A stretch of DNA of 64,000 nt from Ktedonospora formicarum (GCF_016587355.1 NZ_BNJF01000002.1:1550001-1614000), one strand, 5' to 3'; shown: positions 35,136 through 45,096, counted from the first letter of the stretch. Translations and numbers: made by a program. The notes: generated by a model not told the origin, from the sequence alone.

Positions 35136-35981
35136 ATGCACTCCTACACGCAACAGAACCCACTTAGTCCTCCTGCAATGAATGTGCAAACTGGAGCACC
35201 ATCATCACAGGGGGCGAGCAGCCTTTTACAGATGCAAGATCTGACCAAGACCTATAGCAACACACGCAATAAGGTCACAACTCATGCCCTCAATGGCATA
35301 CATCTGGATGTCTACCCACAGGAATTTATCAGCATCATGGGACCATCGGGCAGTGGCAAAACCACCCTGCTGAACATTCTGGCGGGACTCGACCAACCTA
35401 CAAGCGGAGAGTTCTGGCTTCAAGGCGAGAATCTGGCGTCGCTCAAGGCAGATGAGTTAGCCCTGTTTCGCAGGCGTCACCTGGGCTTTGTCTTCCAGGA
35501 CTTTAATCTGCTGGATACCCTGACCCTGGCGGAAAATGTGGCCTTGCCCCTCAGTCTGGATCGCCAGAACGACAAACATATTCTACAGCGGGTAAGCGAG
35601 ATGATGCGGTTTCTGGGTATCGAGGACCAGATGCAACGCTATCCATATGAGGTCTCAGGTGGTCAACAGCAGCGCACAGCCGTGGCCCGTGCGATCATCC
35701 ACCAGCCGCGCCTGTTGCTGGCAGATGAACCAACTGGCAATCTCGATTCTGCCTCGGCACGATCGCTGCTTGAGCTGTTTCAACAATTGAATAGCCAGCG
35801 GCGGGCGACGATTCTGATGGTCACGCACGATCCTTTCTCAGCCAGCTATAGTCAGCGGGTGATCTTCATTAAGGATGGGCGTATCTTTATGCATCTGCGC
35901 CGTACCGGGAGCCAACAGCACTTCTTTCAGAGCATTCTCAATACCCTGGCGCAAGTGGAGGGTACCCATGAATTGGCGTAA
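35136..35981 (+). CDS. ABC transporter ATPase, BceA/MacB (MATE-type) family
   Basis: 281 residues. After a ~28-residue Gln/Ser-rich leader: Walker A IMGPSGSGKTTLLNILAGLD, Q-loop LGFVFQDFNLLDTLTLAENV, signature YEVSGGQQQRTAVARAIIHQ, Walker B LLLADEPTGNLDSASARSLL and switch MVTHDPFSASYSQR. This is the LolD/MacB/BceA type that powers FtsX-like mechanotransmission. Its end overlaps the permease start by 14 bases. Together with the permease and the two-component system it resembles the Bce antimicrobial-peptide detoxification module. Confidence 0.92.
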   Translation: MHSYTQQNPLSPPAMNVQTGAPSSQGASSLLQMQDLTKTYSNTRNKVTTHALNGIHLDVYPQEFISIMGPSGSGKTTLLNILAGLDQPTSGEFWLQGENLASLKADELALFRRRHLGFVFQDFNLLDTLTLAENVALPLSLDRQNDKHILQRVSEMMRFLGIEDQMQRYPYEVSGGQQQRTAVARAIIHQPRLLLADEPTGNLDSASARSLLELFQQLNSQRRATILMVTHDPFSASYSQRVIFIKDGRIFMHLRRTGSQQHFFQSILNTLAQVEGTHELA

Positions 35982-37947
35982 TCTTGTGACCAAGAATATG
36001 CTGCGCAACCTGCGACGCTACATAGGATACATGCTGGCTGCGACAATAGCAGTGGCGATCTTCGCGATGTTCACGAACTTTGTTGATAATCCCGCTGTGC
36101 GCGCCGCGCCGATTACCGCAGCTGCGAGTCAGTTGCTGGTGGCCTTTCGCGTCCTTGTCGCGCTCTTCGCTATCTTCTTTGTCTTTTACTTTCATGCCGC
36201 GTTGATGCGAGCGCGGAACAAAGAGTTTGGTTTGTTGCTGACATTAGGGGTAACTCCGCACCAGATTGGACGGCTGATCTTTTACGAAAGCTTGCTTATC
36301 GGACTACTGGCCCTGCTGGTCGGGATCATTTTGGGCATTGTGTGCGCATACTTCTTTCAGCTTGCCATGCTGGCTATTCTCGCGCTCCCTGTGACGTTAC
36401 CATTCGCAGTTCCTCCCACTACGTTTCTCACGACTGGTATGTTCTTTGGCATAGTCTTTTTTCTGGAGGCTTGCTGGATCTCATCGAGCGTGACCAGGCG
36501 CACACCACGTGTTCTCTTGCTCGGTGCGCGGACACAGCAGGCGCCACCCAAGGCTTCCTGGTGGTCCGTGTTTGCTGGCCTGCTGTGCATTGGGGTAGCC
36601 TATGATCTGGCCCTCCAATTTAGCAGCTCAATCACTTCCACGATGTTTCCTATTATCGGCCTGACCATCGCTGGCACCTACTTGCTGTTCAGTCAATGCT
36701 CTGTGATGCTGCTTACGCGCCTGCGCCAACCCGGTATTCCTGGTATGCGCCTGTTGCTTCTTGCCCGTCTCTCGCATCGTATGAGCGACTACGCGCGTAT
36801 GCTCACAGTTGTAACGGTCTTGAACGCGGTCGTACTCATTGGAATGGGAACCATCTTTGGTGGTTTGCAGGTCTTTGAGATGCAAGCGGTTCACCTGCTG
36901 CCATTCTCTATCCAGCTCTTGAGCAATACGGCTCATCCCACCGCGCTTGCTTCCACGCAGGTACAACAAGAAATTGAGCGCCAGCACTTTTCCCTGCAAG
37001 CGGTCACGAATACCTCGTTCATCACTGGCACTATCGCCCAGGGGCAGCACAGGGTACCAGTCCTGGTCATGGATCTTTCCAGCTTTGTTCGCCTGCAAGA
37101 AGTCGAACGTCAGGCTCATCCTGATTTTGTTGAAAATCAAAACAATGTCCAGGCATTGACCAGTGATTCTCAGGGCTACATCTCTACTCCCGACATCACT
37201 TACGGCTTTTCGTTGCAACGGAGCCAACTTGTCGTGGGAAAAGAGACAGTGAGTTTACAACTTGAAAAGAGTGCAACGCGTGTTATCAATCCCTGGTTTG
37301 GCATTGCTGACAATGACCTCACGACAAACGTCCTGGTCGTGACCGACGTTCGGTATGCTCAGTTGATGGACTCTACCCCTCTTGCTCAGCATTGGCAGGT
37401 GACAAGTTATGTCCTGCCCAATTGGCAGCAGAGCGCGCCCCTGGTGCAAGCACTCCGTCAGCAATTGCCCGCATCGCAGCAAACGTTGCTCACGGATACG
37501 GTGACCAACTTCAATAGCGGGAAGCAGTTCCTCTCGGTTATGCTCTTTGCCGCCTTCTTCATAAGCTGCCTCTTTTTTCTCGCCGCAGGAAGCGCCATTT
37601 ACTTTAAGCTGTTTACGCAGCAAGAAGAGGATAGGCGTCAATTTCAGGCCTTAGAGCGCATTGGTTTCACGCGCCGTGAGGCAGCACACCTCTTGAGCAG
37701 TGAATTCCTCTTGCTCTTCTTTCTCCCAATCGTGCTTGCACTCGTACATAGCATTGTGGCCCTGCTCGATCTGGCGAATCTGATGACAAGCATGCATAGC
37801 ACGGATCTGTTTGCCCAACTTGGTCTCTCGACCATTATCCTTCAAGCCTTTGTTCCCGTTTCCCTACTGTACTTGGTGAGCTTTATGGTCTACTTCTGGA
37901 TCGCACGTGTTGGTTACCTGCGCAGAATGCAATTGGCGGCAGCCTAA
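35968..37947 (+). CDS. FtsX-like ABC permease, BceB-like
   Basis: 659 residues from the ATG at 35968. The N-terminal LVTKNMLRNLRRYIGYMLAA opens a ten-helix BceB-type permease: a first FtsX domain around FHAALMRARNKEFGLLLTLG, further helices, a large extracellular domain (~300-490, e.g. VLVTDVRYAQLMDSTPLAQH) and a second FtsX domain with AAGSAIYFKLFTQQEEDRRQ, FQALERIGFTRREAAHLLSS. The extracellular domain is the ligand-sensing part in Bce systems. It is expected to remove a membrane-active compound and signal through the intramembrane-type kinase encoded at 31163-32335. Confidence 0.88.
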   Translation: MNWRNLVTKNMLRNLRRYIGYMLAATIAVAIFAMFTNFVDNPAVRAAPITAAASQLLVAFRVLVALFAIFFVFYFHAALMRARNKEFGLLLTLGVTPHQIGRLIFYESLLIGLLALLVGIILGIVCAYFFQLAMLAILALPVTLPFAVPPTTFLTTGMFFGIVFFLEACWISSSVTRRTPRVLLLGARTQQAPPKASWWSVFAGLLCIGVAYDLALQFSSSITSTMFPIIGLTIAGTYLLFSQCSVMLLTRLRQPGIPGMRLLLLARLSHRMSDYARMLTVVTVLNAVVLIGMGTIFGGLQVFEMQAVHLLPFSIQLLSNTAHPTALASTQVQQEIERQHFSLQAVTNTSFITGTIAQGQHRVPVLVMDLSSFVRLQEVERQAHPDFVENQNNVQALTSDSQGYISTPDITYGFSLQRSQLVVGKETVSLQLEKSATRVINPWFGIADNDLTTNVLVVTDVRYAQLMDSTPLAQHWQVTSYVLPNWQQSAPLVQALRQQLPASQQTLLTDTVTNFNSGKQFLSVMLFAAFFISCLFFLAAGSAIYFKLFTQQEEDRRQFQALERIGFTRREAAHLLSSEFLLLFFLPIVLALVHSIVALLDLANLMTSMHSTDLFAQLGLSTIILQAFVPVSLLYLVSFMVYFWIARVGYLRRMQLAAA

Positions 37948-38038
37948 GTGGGTGTCACTATCTCAGAACATAAGAAAATGATGAGTGGCATACACAAATG
38001 AGATATCGATAATATACTATTATAGGAGTTTCACATTT

Positions 38039-38275
38039 ATGGAGAACGAAAAGAATTCCACCTTGTTGTATGGAGTTATAGTTGCTACCGTGGTGGCTCT
38101 GTTGTTGAGCCTCTATTATCTCATTCCGAACATCAATCACATCCCTATTCCTGCCGAGGCAGATCCGACCCTGGTACACTACAAGTATGTCGAATTGTTT
38201 GGATCGTTAGCCGTTCTAGGCGTTATTGGCACGATGATTCTACTTTTGCAGAGGCTGGCGCGGAGGAAGAGGTAA
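38039..38275 (+). CDS. small two-helix membrane protein
   Basis: 78 residues from the ATG at 38039, with AGGAG about ten bases upstream. It has two membrane segments (LLYGVIVATVVALLLSLYYL and LFGSLAVLGVIGTMILLL) joined by a short outside loop, ending in basic RLARRKR. No family match. It is the third gene after the hydrolase and BceAB-like genes, 91 bases downstream, and might be an accessory of the transporter. Confidence 0.55.
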   Translation: MENEKNSTLLYGVIVATVVALLLSLYYLIPNINHIPIPAEADPTLVHYKYVELFGSLAVLGVIGTMILLLQRLARRKR

Positions 38276-38338
38276 GGGCACCATTCCCACCAGGAAGGCC
38301 AAACCGTAATCGGAACAAGAGACATATGATGCGTAAAG

Positions 38339-38366
38339 GCAGGGAAAGCGATTGCCTCTTCCCTGC
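38339..38366 (+). terminator. short hairpin after the small membrane protein gene
   Basis: GCAGGGAA (38339-38346) pairs with TTCCCTGC (38359-38366), 12-base loop. A plausible but weak terminator for the transporter operon. Confidence 0.4.
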
Positions 38367-38558
38367 TACGTGAGAACGCCACTTCCCGCAGGCCAGGATC
38401 AGTCGTTTTACCTCTGAAAAGGTCGTTCTCACACTCTTCCCTCTCTCTCAAAACCTTTCCTTCTATGCCCTCTTGTGCACATTAGAGAGCTTGCTCATAT
38501 TCTTCTTGACCGCTTGTAGCGCTAGGAGGAATTTGGGGGAGTTGGCTTGCTTCATGGG

Positions 38559-41378
38559 CTATTCTTGCTCAATGGATGCCCTTAGCCGAGGTTGCTGTTG
38601 TCTCTGGTGCTGACGGAGAGACCAGACATCCAAAAAGGCTTGCACAACGTTCGGATCATATTGTGTTCCTGCTCCCTGTATGAGTTGTGCACAAGCATCT
38701 CTCTCTCCTCTTGCCTCGCGATCTGCGCTTGGAGAGATCATTTCATCGAAGGCATCGATGACCGCTACAATACGCGCGAGGAACGGTATGCTCTCGCGTT
38801 GCAGTCCTCTCGGATAGCCACTTCCATCCCAGTGCTCATGGTGGGCGGCAACAATAGGAGCAAGGAGGGAGAAGATGCCACCTGCCTGAACCAGAATAGC
38901 ATATCCAATAGTGGGATGAGCCTGTATTGCATCCTGCTCCTCTGCGGTGAGTGGTCCCGTTTGGGAAAGAAGTTCCTCAGATACCCCTACTTTCCCCAGG
39001 TCATGCAATAGAGCCGCAAGACGTACCATTGCCACCTCTTTGGCACTACACTTCATCTGCTTCGCTATTGCCTCAGTCAGCCCTGCCATCCGTTGCCCGT
39101 GTGCAAATGCCTGGGAATCTCGTGCTTGTAAGAGGGCCAACAACGCTTGCTCCGTCATCGTCTCCATCGAGTCCAGTTCTTCTGTTTGCCCCTTCCCGCT
39201 GTTTGCCCATTGCCCTTGCGTGCCAGCGATACAGACGCGATTGCCCCCGTATTGCTTCGCTTGATACATGGCTTGATCTCCCCAATGAATCAGGTCCTGA
39301 TATCTGGTGGCATGGATGGGGTACATCGCCATACCAATACTCGCTGTCACACGTATACTCACAGGAGATGACAAGTGTTTGCCTCTCCACATGAGCACTT
39401 CTTGCTCAATGCGAGCGCGGAGTCGGTTGGCAATGTGTGCAGCCTTCTGGGCGTTCACGGCAAACAAGAGCACCATAAATTCCTCGCCTCCATAGCGTCC
39501 AGTGACATGGGTCGTATCAAGTTCTGCCATACATTGCTGTATGCTCTTGCCTATCTGATGGAGGAGGGCATCCCCAGCGCGGTGCCCCCACATATCATTG
39601 ATTTGTTTGAAATGATCTAGATCAAGGAACAGCATCGTACAGCCTGTTCCTTCCTCCTGGCATCTGGTGAGCAAACGTTCCAGTGCGCTCATCAATGTGC
39701 GGTGGTTATAGAGTCCTGTGAGAGGATCACGTTCTGCTCGTGCTGCCTGCTCCCGATATAGCTTGTCTCGTTCTTGCAATAATTCCTGTTGCCGTTGCAC
39801 CAGATGCTGTCGGCGCATATATGCTTGGGTTACTTGTGCACGCAGGGCATTGTTCTGACGTATTTCCTGACTCAGATCATGTGCCAAGCGTCCCTGGTGA
39901 GAGACTTCTGTGCAAAGCCATCCAATCCCCACCAACGATCCAGTGCTCACCACGAGTGCCAGGCTCCATTGAGGGGTGGAGAGCCATCGTGATGCCCAGG
40001 AGGTTGTGAGTACCAGGGCAATGCTCACCAGGGTGACAACGAATCCCAGCAGTGTCATTCCCAGAGCGAGATGTGTGCTCCGTCGATCTGGGGAACTATG
40101 GCAGACAATCCTGCTCCAAGCCAGTGAATGTCTGCTCATGAGCATCCAAATGACGCATCCAAAGAGGATCAGTGTGGCTATCGACCAGACAAGAGCTTCA
40201 AGTGCTTGCAGCACAAGATTCACAGGCTCACTGAGAGGGAGTACTCCAAGAGGGGGAAGGAGGAAGGCCATGACGGTAAAGAGTAGCGCGCAACAGAGTG
40301 CTTGTGTCACTATCCCAATGAGAGGCACATGGTGGTGAGTGAGGCGGGTCAGCGCGAAAGGAAACAAGCGATCCCGTGCCATGGCGATGAGAAGACGGGA
40401 AAAGATCAGCAGAATCACAACAGAGGTGGCAATCTGGTTGAGGAAAAGCATGACCAGGACCACATTACTATATGTTGGTCCCCAGACCGTACGTGTCGCA
40501 ATCACCATCGCCGTCATAGAGGTTGCCTTTTCTGGAGGAACGACCACCATGACGCCGAAGGTGGCGACAAGATAAGCTAGGAAGATACAGATGCAGCCCC
40601 ACCAGAGGAAGCGTCCAGCTCGTTGTCGTGTGACCTCATCACCACGCACTTCATTGCCCATGATGAAGGGCCAATCTATACCCATAAATGCCCATGCCAC
40701 GATGCCTAAGATCCCTATGTTTTGCGGAGAGGGCAACCAGGCATGCCAACTCTGCCATATGTGGAGACCGATGACTGGAGCATGCCCTTGCATAAGCCAC
40801 CATCCCCCAGCCAGTCCCACCAGAAAAAACGTTGCGACAGGCAAACCAGCGGCTGCAAATAAGAGATGTTTCAAGGCGTGCAATGGGATCAGGGCGAGCA
40901 TGGTTGTGACGAGCAAGAGGCACATTTCTCCTCCATAGGAGATAAGAGGAGAACGAAACCATGCTGGGAGGAGCAAGAGTGCTGCTTGAAGGGTCGTTAT
41001 AATGATGGTCATTCCAAATAACCAGGTACAGACGCCTGTCAGTTCCGCCAGGCGTCCTCCTACGATCTGTTTGATCCAGATGTAATGTCCGCCATAGAAA
41101 GAGAGCCGCCGAGAGAGCCAACGCACCACTACTGCCATCGGAATCAAGAAGAAGAGGCCAAGCACCCAATAGAGCAAGGCAGCTGGACCGGCGAGTTGAA
41201 TGTCACTGATGCATGTGAAGAAGAGAATAAACAACAGCAGGAGGCTGGTGAGATCTCGTATTCCCAGTTCTTGAGGGAACCCCTCACTCCTTAGAGCCAT
41301 CGTGGAGGCTCTTGCCGCATCGGCTTCTGCTGCTGACGTAGTCTCCGTGTTCTCTTCCATTGGCCTACTAACCTTCAT
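38559..41378 (-). CDS. APC-type permease fused to GGDEF and HD-GYP domains
   Basis: 939 residues. Residues ~35-490 are an amino-acid/polyamine/organocation permease with about 12-14 membrane helices: ELGIRDLTSLLLLFILFF, GGHYIWIKQIVGGRLAELTG, AFMGIDWPFIMGNEVRGDEV. A coiled coil (495-545) leads to a GGDEF domain (~550-715: RDPLTGLYNHRTLMSALERL; signature RYGGEEF, 628-634; no obvious RxxD inhibition site). Residues ~740-920 are an HD-GYP phosphodiesterase (HDLGKVGVSEELL, 792 on; HHEHWDGSGYP, 846-856). Both active sites look complete. The protein appears to be a transporter-like sensor making or destroying c-di-GMP. No ribosome site precedes the first ATG clearly; the ATG six codons on is an alternative. 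Confidence 0.88.
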   Translation of the reverse strand: MKVSRPMEENTETTSAAEADAARASTMALRSEGFPQELGIRDLTSLLLLFILFFTCISDIQLAGPAALLYWVLGLFFLIPMAVVVRWLSRRLSFYGGHYIWIKQIVGGRLAELTGVCTWLFGMTIIITTLQAALLLLPAWFRSPLISYGGEMCLLLVTTMLALIPLHALKHLLFAAAGLPVATFFLVGLAGGWWLMQGHAPVIGLHIWQSWHAWLPSPQNIGILGIVAWAFMGIDWPFIMGNEVRGDEVTRQRAGRFLWWGCICIFLAYLVATFGVMVVVPPEKATSMTAMVIATRTVWGPTYSNVVLVMLFLNQIATSVVILLIFSRLLIAMARDRLFPFALTRLTHHHVPLIGIVTQALCCALLFTVMAFLLPPLGVLPLSEPVNLVLQALEALVWSIATLILFGCVIWMLMSRHSLAWSRIVCHSSPDRRSTHLALGMTLLGFVVTLVSIALVLTTSWASRWLSTPQWSLALVVSTGSLVGIGWLCTEVSHQGRLAHDLSQEIRQNNALRAQVTQAYMRRQHLVQRQQELLQERDKLYREQAARAERDPLTGLYNHRTLMSALERLLTRCQEEGTGCTMLFLDLDHFKQINDMWGHRAGDALLHQIGKSIQQCMAELDTTHVTGRYGGEEFMVLLFAVNAQKAAHIANRLRARIEQEVLMWRGKHLSSPVSIRVTASIGMAMYPIHATRYQDLIHWGDQAMYQAKQYGGNRVCIAGTQGQWANSGKGQTEELDSMETMTEQALLALLQARDSQAFAHGQRMAGLTEAIAKQMKCSAKEVAMVRLAALLHDLGKVGVSEELLSQTGPLTAEEQDAIQAHPTIGYAILVQAGGIFSLLAPIVAAHHEHWDGSGYPRGLQRESIPFLARIVAVIDAFDEMISPSADREARGERDACAQLIQGAGTQYDPNVVQAFLDVWSLRQHQRQQQPRLRASIEQE

Positions 41379-42186
41379 AGTTCATTGCTGGAGGCGGTGC
41401 TGATCGTCCTTGCCGTCTTGTGACCAGAGAGGGTGGGAAGGCTGATGGAGCGGTGATGAGCTTCCTCTCTTCCAGCGGTTGATGAGCTTCCCTGAGAGTT
41501 CTCGTTCACCCTTGATAGCTAGGTCTTCCTTTGTTTCTCTCTCCCACTATTATTATGCCTCTCTTTCCTATTTTATTTTTGCCTTTTGCATTTGGGACTC
41601 ACCAGAGCTGAGAGCATGAACCGCTTATCATACCACTGCATGAGCATATTCGAGAACATTGCTCTCCATTGCCCCTGCCTTTTCAGGCCCAGCAGGCTTA
41701 CTTACATTGTTCATCTGGTTGGTCCCTCTCTTCATTGTTTCAGTCACTCTCCTCTTCGTCAATTACAAAAGAAGACGTGAGTGGGGTGGGATAGGGTGCG
41801 CAGTTTTGGAGCGTGAGAGGGGAGGATGTGGAGACACGAAGGGCACAATCACACGCTGTTGTGTGCTCTGCCCTTGGAAACCCTGCGCTCGAAAGATGTC
41901 AGGCGCTTACGGGGGTGCTCTCCCAATGTGAGTACGAGCGAGCAGATGGTGTGTGGTACAAGCCCTCTCAATAGCTGCCTAATCCCCTGCGATGATATTT
42001 CGCCTCTGGAAGAATACGATGAAGAGAGCGGGGAAACAGAGCGAGAAGCGGAAAGAGAGCCACACGACGTGGCTGATGATTTTGGGTGGAAAGCAAAAGC
42101 CATTGTCTCTCGGAGCAATGGTGTTTGTTTTCATCAAGCCAGAGTAGCACACTGTTCAGTTCTCTACAAAGTTGACAATACCTCTT
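41379..42186. other. gene-poor region after the permease-cyclase gene
   Basis: No gene is firmly supported. A frame at 41659-41820 encodes a possible single membrane helix followed by a basic end (LFIWLVPLFIVSVTLLFVNY, KRRRE), preceded only by a TTG, so a small membrane protein is possible. The direct repeat GATGAGCTTCC occurs twice near 41455-41500. A short match to the dispersed repeat lies at 41594-41619. Confidence 0.35.
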
Positions 42187-42232
42187 AAAACAGTAGCCCC
42201 CGAAGAACTACCTGGCCGGTAGCCTGGGGGGC
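42187..42232 (-). terminator. two-part hairpin terminator of the MFS gene
   Basis: GCCCCC (42196-42201) pairs with GGGGGC (42227-42232) and encloses a second stem CTACC/GGTAG (42208-42222). On the minus strand a run TTTT follows at 42187-42190. It begins 14 bases beyond the MFS stop. Confidence 0.65.
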
Positions 42233-42245
42233 AAGTGAGACAGCC

Positions 42246-43523
42246 CTAAGGCTGCCGATCCCGCCTTAGACCCGGGGTGTGAAGCACCCAGAGCAGGCAG
42301 GAGGATGACAGAGCGAGCCGAAGACGAGGGGTCTCAAGCGCCCACCATACACAGAGCACCGCCATACCGATCAGGTTGATGGTGGTAAAGATGACGCGCA
42401 CACCTGCCTCTACGTGGTCAAGCACCAGGTAGGTGACCAGCCCACTGAACAGTGTGCTGCATTGCATCGTCATTTGATAGATGGCGCCTACGCGACCGCT
42501 CTTCTCGCGCGGCGCACGGCCTACGACCAGCACGTTCGACAGAACGGTAGAGACGTTTCCGCACGCGTACGCCATGCCCAGGCAGGCCATCGCCACTGGA
42601 AGCGATGATGTGGAACTGTACACAGCTACTGGAAAGCTCATCAATGCCGACCAGCCCAGGAGGCCCGATAGAGTCGGCTTACGCCTCTCCTTCAGCACCG
42701 ACTGGATAAGGGCCGCAAGCACGCTTCCTACGCCACCTGCCGCAAGCACCAGGGCGTAAGCGCGAGGTCCGCCGAGCGCCTGCCCGATGGGCGGGTTCGC
42801 GACGTCCCCACTCATGCAGACCGTCATGAGAACGACGACGATGAGCGCGCGCCTGGTTTCTTGTTCCCTGGCAACGTACTTCAGCGCCTCTCGCATCCGC
42901 ACCGGTTCGCACTGGCGAACCGGCTTCTCGCGCCCGAAATCCTTCAGTCTGTACATGACATAAAGTACGGGCAGATAGGAGATTGCGTTGCCCAGGAACA
43001 ACCAGGATTGCTTGTCGGGTGTGGAGAGCACCCCACCGAGCGACGAGCCGAGCGCCTGCCCGACCCGGACGTTGAGCCCATTAACACTCAGCGCGTTGCT
43101 GAGGCTATCGAACGGCACCATCTCCTTCACCAGCGCCTGCCGCGCGACGTTGATCACAGTGTTGCAGATGCTGGAGATGGTGATGAGCGTGAACATCTCC
43201 ACCACGCGGAGATCGTCACGCGTAGCCTTGAGCCACCAGAACACCAACGCGTCGATGAGCTGGATGCTGAGGGCATAGATGATGACCTGCCGTCGCGGAA
43301 ATCGATCCGCGAACCAACCGCTCCACGGTCCCATGAGGGCCCTGGGGAGGAATGTGGGTACCAGGGACCCCAGGTACAGGGCCCACCAATTGTGGTCGTG
43401 GTATGCCACGACTCCAACCGCTACGCTTTGCCCCCATCCTCCCGTGTTGGAGATTAGGGAGGCCACCATCAAGTGACGATAGCCTCTGATTTGCAGACTT
43501 ACTGGAACCGCTAAACCCCGCAT
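42246..43523 (-). CDS. MFS transporter
   Basis: 425 residues, about 11-12 membrane helices. The N-terminal GYRHLMVASLISNTGGWGQS, the loop MGPWSGWFADRFPRRQVIIY (family GxLaDRfpRR) and a second half with GGVGSVLAALIQSVLKERRK place it in the EntS/drug-efflux subfamily (DHA3 type). It probably exports a small molecule. Its DNA is clearly richer in G and C than both neighbours (one 60-base line has 44 G/C), hinting at recent transfer. It lacks an adjacent regulator. The ATG lacks a clear ribosome site; the second Met is at residue 19. Confidence 0.85.
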   Translation of the reverse strand: MRGLAVPVSLQIRGYRHLMVASLISNTGGWGQSVAVGVVAYHDHNWWALYLGSLVPTFLPRALMGPWSGWFADRFPRRQVIIYALSIQLIDALVFWWLKATRDDLRVVEMFTLITISSICNTVINVARQALVKEMVPFDSLSNALSVNGLNVRVGQALGSSLGGVLSTPDKQSWLFLGNAISYLPVLYVMYRLKDFGREKPVRQCEPVRMREALKYVAREQETRRALIVVVLMTVCMSGDVANPPIGQALGGPRAYALVLAAGGVGSVLAALIQSVLKERRKPTLSGLLGWSALMSFPVAVYSSTSSLPVAMACLGMAYACGNVSTVLSNVLVVGRAPREKSGRVGAIYQMTMQCSTLFSGLVTYLVLDHVEAGVRVIFTTINLIGMAVLCVWWALETPRLRLALSSSCLLWVLHTPGLRRDRQP

Positions 43524-44006
43524 GCTACATCAACTCTTCTCGTTTACTTATCCGGCTGTATTCCCTGGAAGGCCCATGCTTCCACCTTCAGTGAGGAATC
43601 CTCTCTGCTTGCTTACATCCTTTCACTTGCTTGCTGTTCACCGATTGGTCTACCTTACAGCGCTGCCGCAGAGTCTTGTCGAGGCGACTCGCGCGAGACG
43701 TGCAAGGTGCTCTCTTTTTTATCGACATCGAGGCCGATCTCTTTATCCATGCCCTGTCTCCCCGCGCGAAAGAGCAACGGGAACGGCATGAACGCTCCTC
43801 AGGGAGTAGCCCAAACCAGACCTGGAGGAGCCGACGCCTTTCCGTTCGGGTGCCACAGAAAAACATCGCATATTCAATGAGTATGTTATACCGCATACGC
43901 ACGCCCATTACCAGCCTCATTCTGTCCCTACCAAACCCCAGTTACCAAACAATGGGGATGAGGCGATACCATACCTGTTTCATATATTCATCGTAGCTCG
44001 GCAGAC

Positions 44007-44063
44007 ATATTGAAACAAAAAGTGCATCACTTGCCCGAGAAAGCCAACTTTTTGTTTCAATAT
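44007..44063. terminator. 17-bp perfect inverted repeat after the LLM oxidoreductase
   Basis: ATATTGAAACAAAAAGT (44007-44023) and its exact complement (44047-44063) flank 23 bases. It lies 25 bases past the stop of the minus-strand LLM gene, where a terminator is expected; the stem is AT-rich, so an IS end or regulatory dyad is an alternative. Confidence 0.45.
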
Positions 44064-44088
44064 ACCCGGTTTGGAACAGCCCTCTTTT

Positions 44089-45096
44089 TTAAAGAGAGCC
44101 AACCAGATGGAGCAACTGTTTTCGTTCACATTCCTCGTCAACAATGGGAACGAGTTGCAGCATCAGTTCATCCAAGCCACTCGCCAAAAGCTCTTTTAGA
44201 CGATGACGTATGGTTTCCTCAGTACCGCTGACCACCAATGTTCGTATTAAGGCATCAATCTCTTCTTCATTGCCGTCCGCTGCTCTCTTAAAGCCAGCAG
44301 CCGCCCACATCCGCGTGAAAGAGCTAAAGCGGGCGGCAAATTGTATCCCCTGGCGCATCTTTGCGCGAACTTTTTCTTCATCAGTACTCAGCGCAACTCG
44401 CACATGCGCAATGATTGGAGGGGCGGGACGGCCTCGTTCCTCTGCCCCGGCACGTAGTTGAGGCAGTGCCGACTCCAGGAGATAGGGGATTGGGCAGGCC
44501 CAGGAGATCGCGCCATCAGCCACCTCCCCTGCCAGCCTGAACGCTTTGAGGCCGACTGCTGAAGTCAAGAGAGGCACTGAAGTGCTTTGTGGCATCGTTC
44601 GCACAGAAGCGTTCAGGGGCGTGTACTCCACGTTAAAAAATGTCTCGTGGTGAGAAATCGCGCCATCATTGAAAACGCCGCGTAGAATCTCCAGATACTC
44701 CTGGAGATAGGCAAGTGGAGTTGTCTGAGCGAGGCCATACGAGTTCTCAATCAGCATCCGGTTGCCGGGACCGATTCCTAAGCGCAGGCGTCCAGGAGCG
44801 AGAGCCTCTATTGCGAAAACCTGTCGTGCCAACGTCAACGGGTGACGTGTATACACGGGAATAATCGCGCTTCCAAGCCTGATGCGCTCAGTTTGTGTGG
44901 CAACCGCCGCAAAGAACGTTACAAGGTCGGCATCTCCAGCATTCTGTGCCCAGATTTGTTGGACCCCTATCCGCTCTGCTTCGCGGACCCAGGAGATGGC
45001 ATCCAGAATATCAGTCGCCTCAGAAAAAATCCCAACACGATCACGAATGGAGCGCGGGGACTCAACAGTTGAAAGCTGCTCTTCTTGTTGCATCAC
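44089..45096 (-). CDS. LLM-class flavin-dependent (F420-type) oxidoreductase
   Basis: 335 residues. A luciferase-like TIM barrel: VGIFSEATDILDAISWVREA, ERIGVQQIWAQNAGDADLVT, the conserved QTERIRLGSAIIPVYTRHPL with TLARQVFAIEALAPGRLRLG and GIGPGNR (the F420/FMN phosphate strand), and later WACPIPYLLES. Subfamily members use F420 or FMN and reduce or oxygenate secondary metabolites, aldehydes or antibiotics. It is divergent from an MmyB-type regulator (184 bases between starts), which probably controls it. Confidence 0.88.
   Translation of the reverse strand: MMQQEEQLSTVESPRSIRDRVGIFSEATDILDAISWVREAERIGVQQIWAQNAGDADLVTFFAAVATQTERIRLGSAIIPVYTRHPLTLARQVFAIEALAPGRLRLGIGPGNRMLIENSYGLAQTTPLAYLQEYLEILRGVFNDGAISHHETFFNVEYTPLNASVRTMPQSTSVPLLTSAVGLKAFRLAGEVADGAISWACPIPYLLESALPQLRAGAEERGRPAPPIIAHVRVALSTDEEKVRAKMRQGIQFAARFSSFTRMWAAAGFKRAADGNEEEIDALIRTLVVSGTEETIRHRLKELLASGLDELMLQLVPIVDEECERKQLLHLVGSL

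Noticed and set aside
36628..37227. 199-codon minus-strand frame inside the permease gene
   Set aside because: The plus-strand BceB-like protein is clear; the other frame has no recognisable features.
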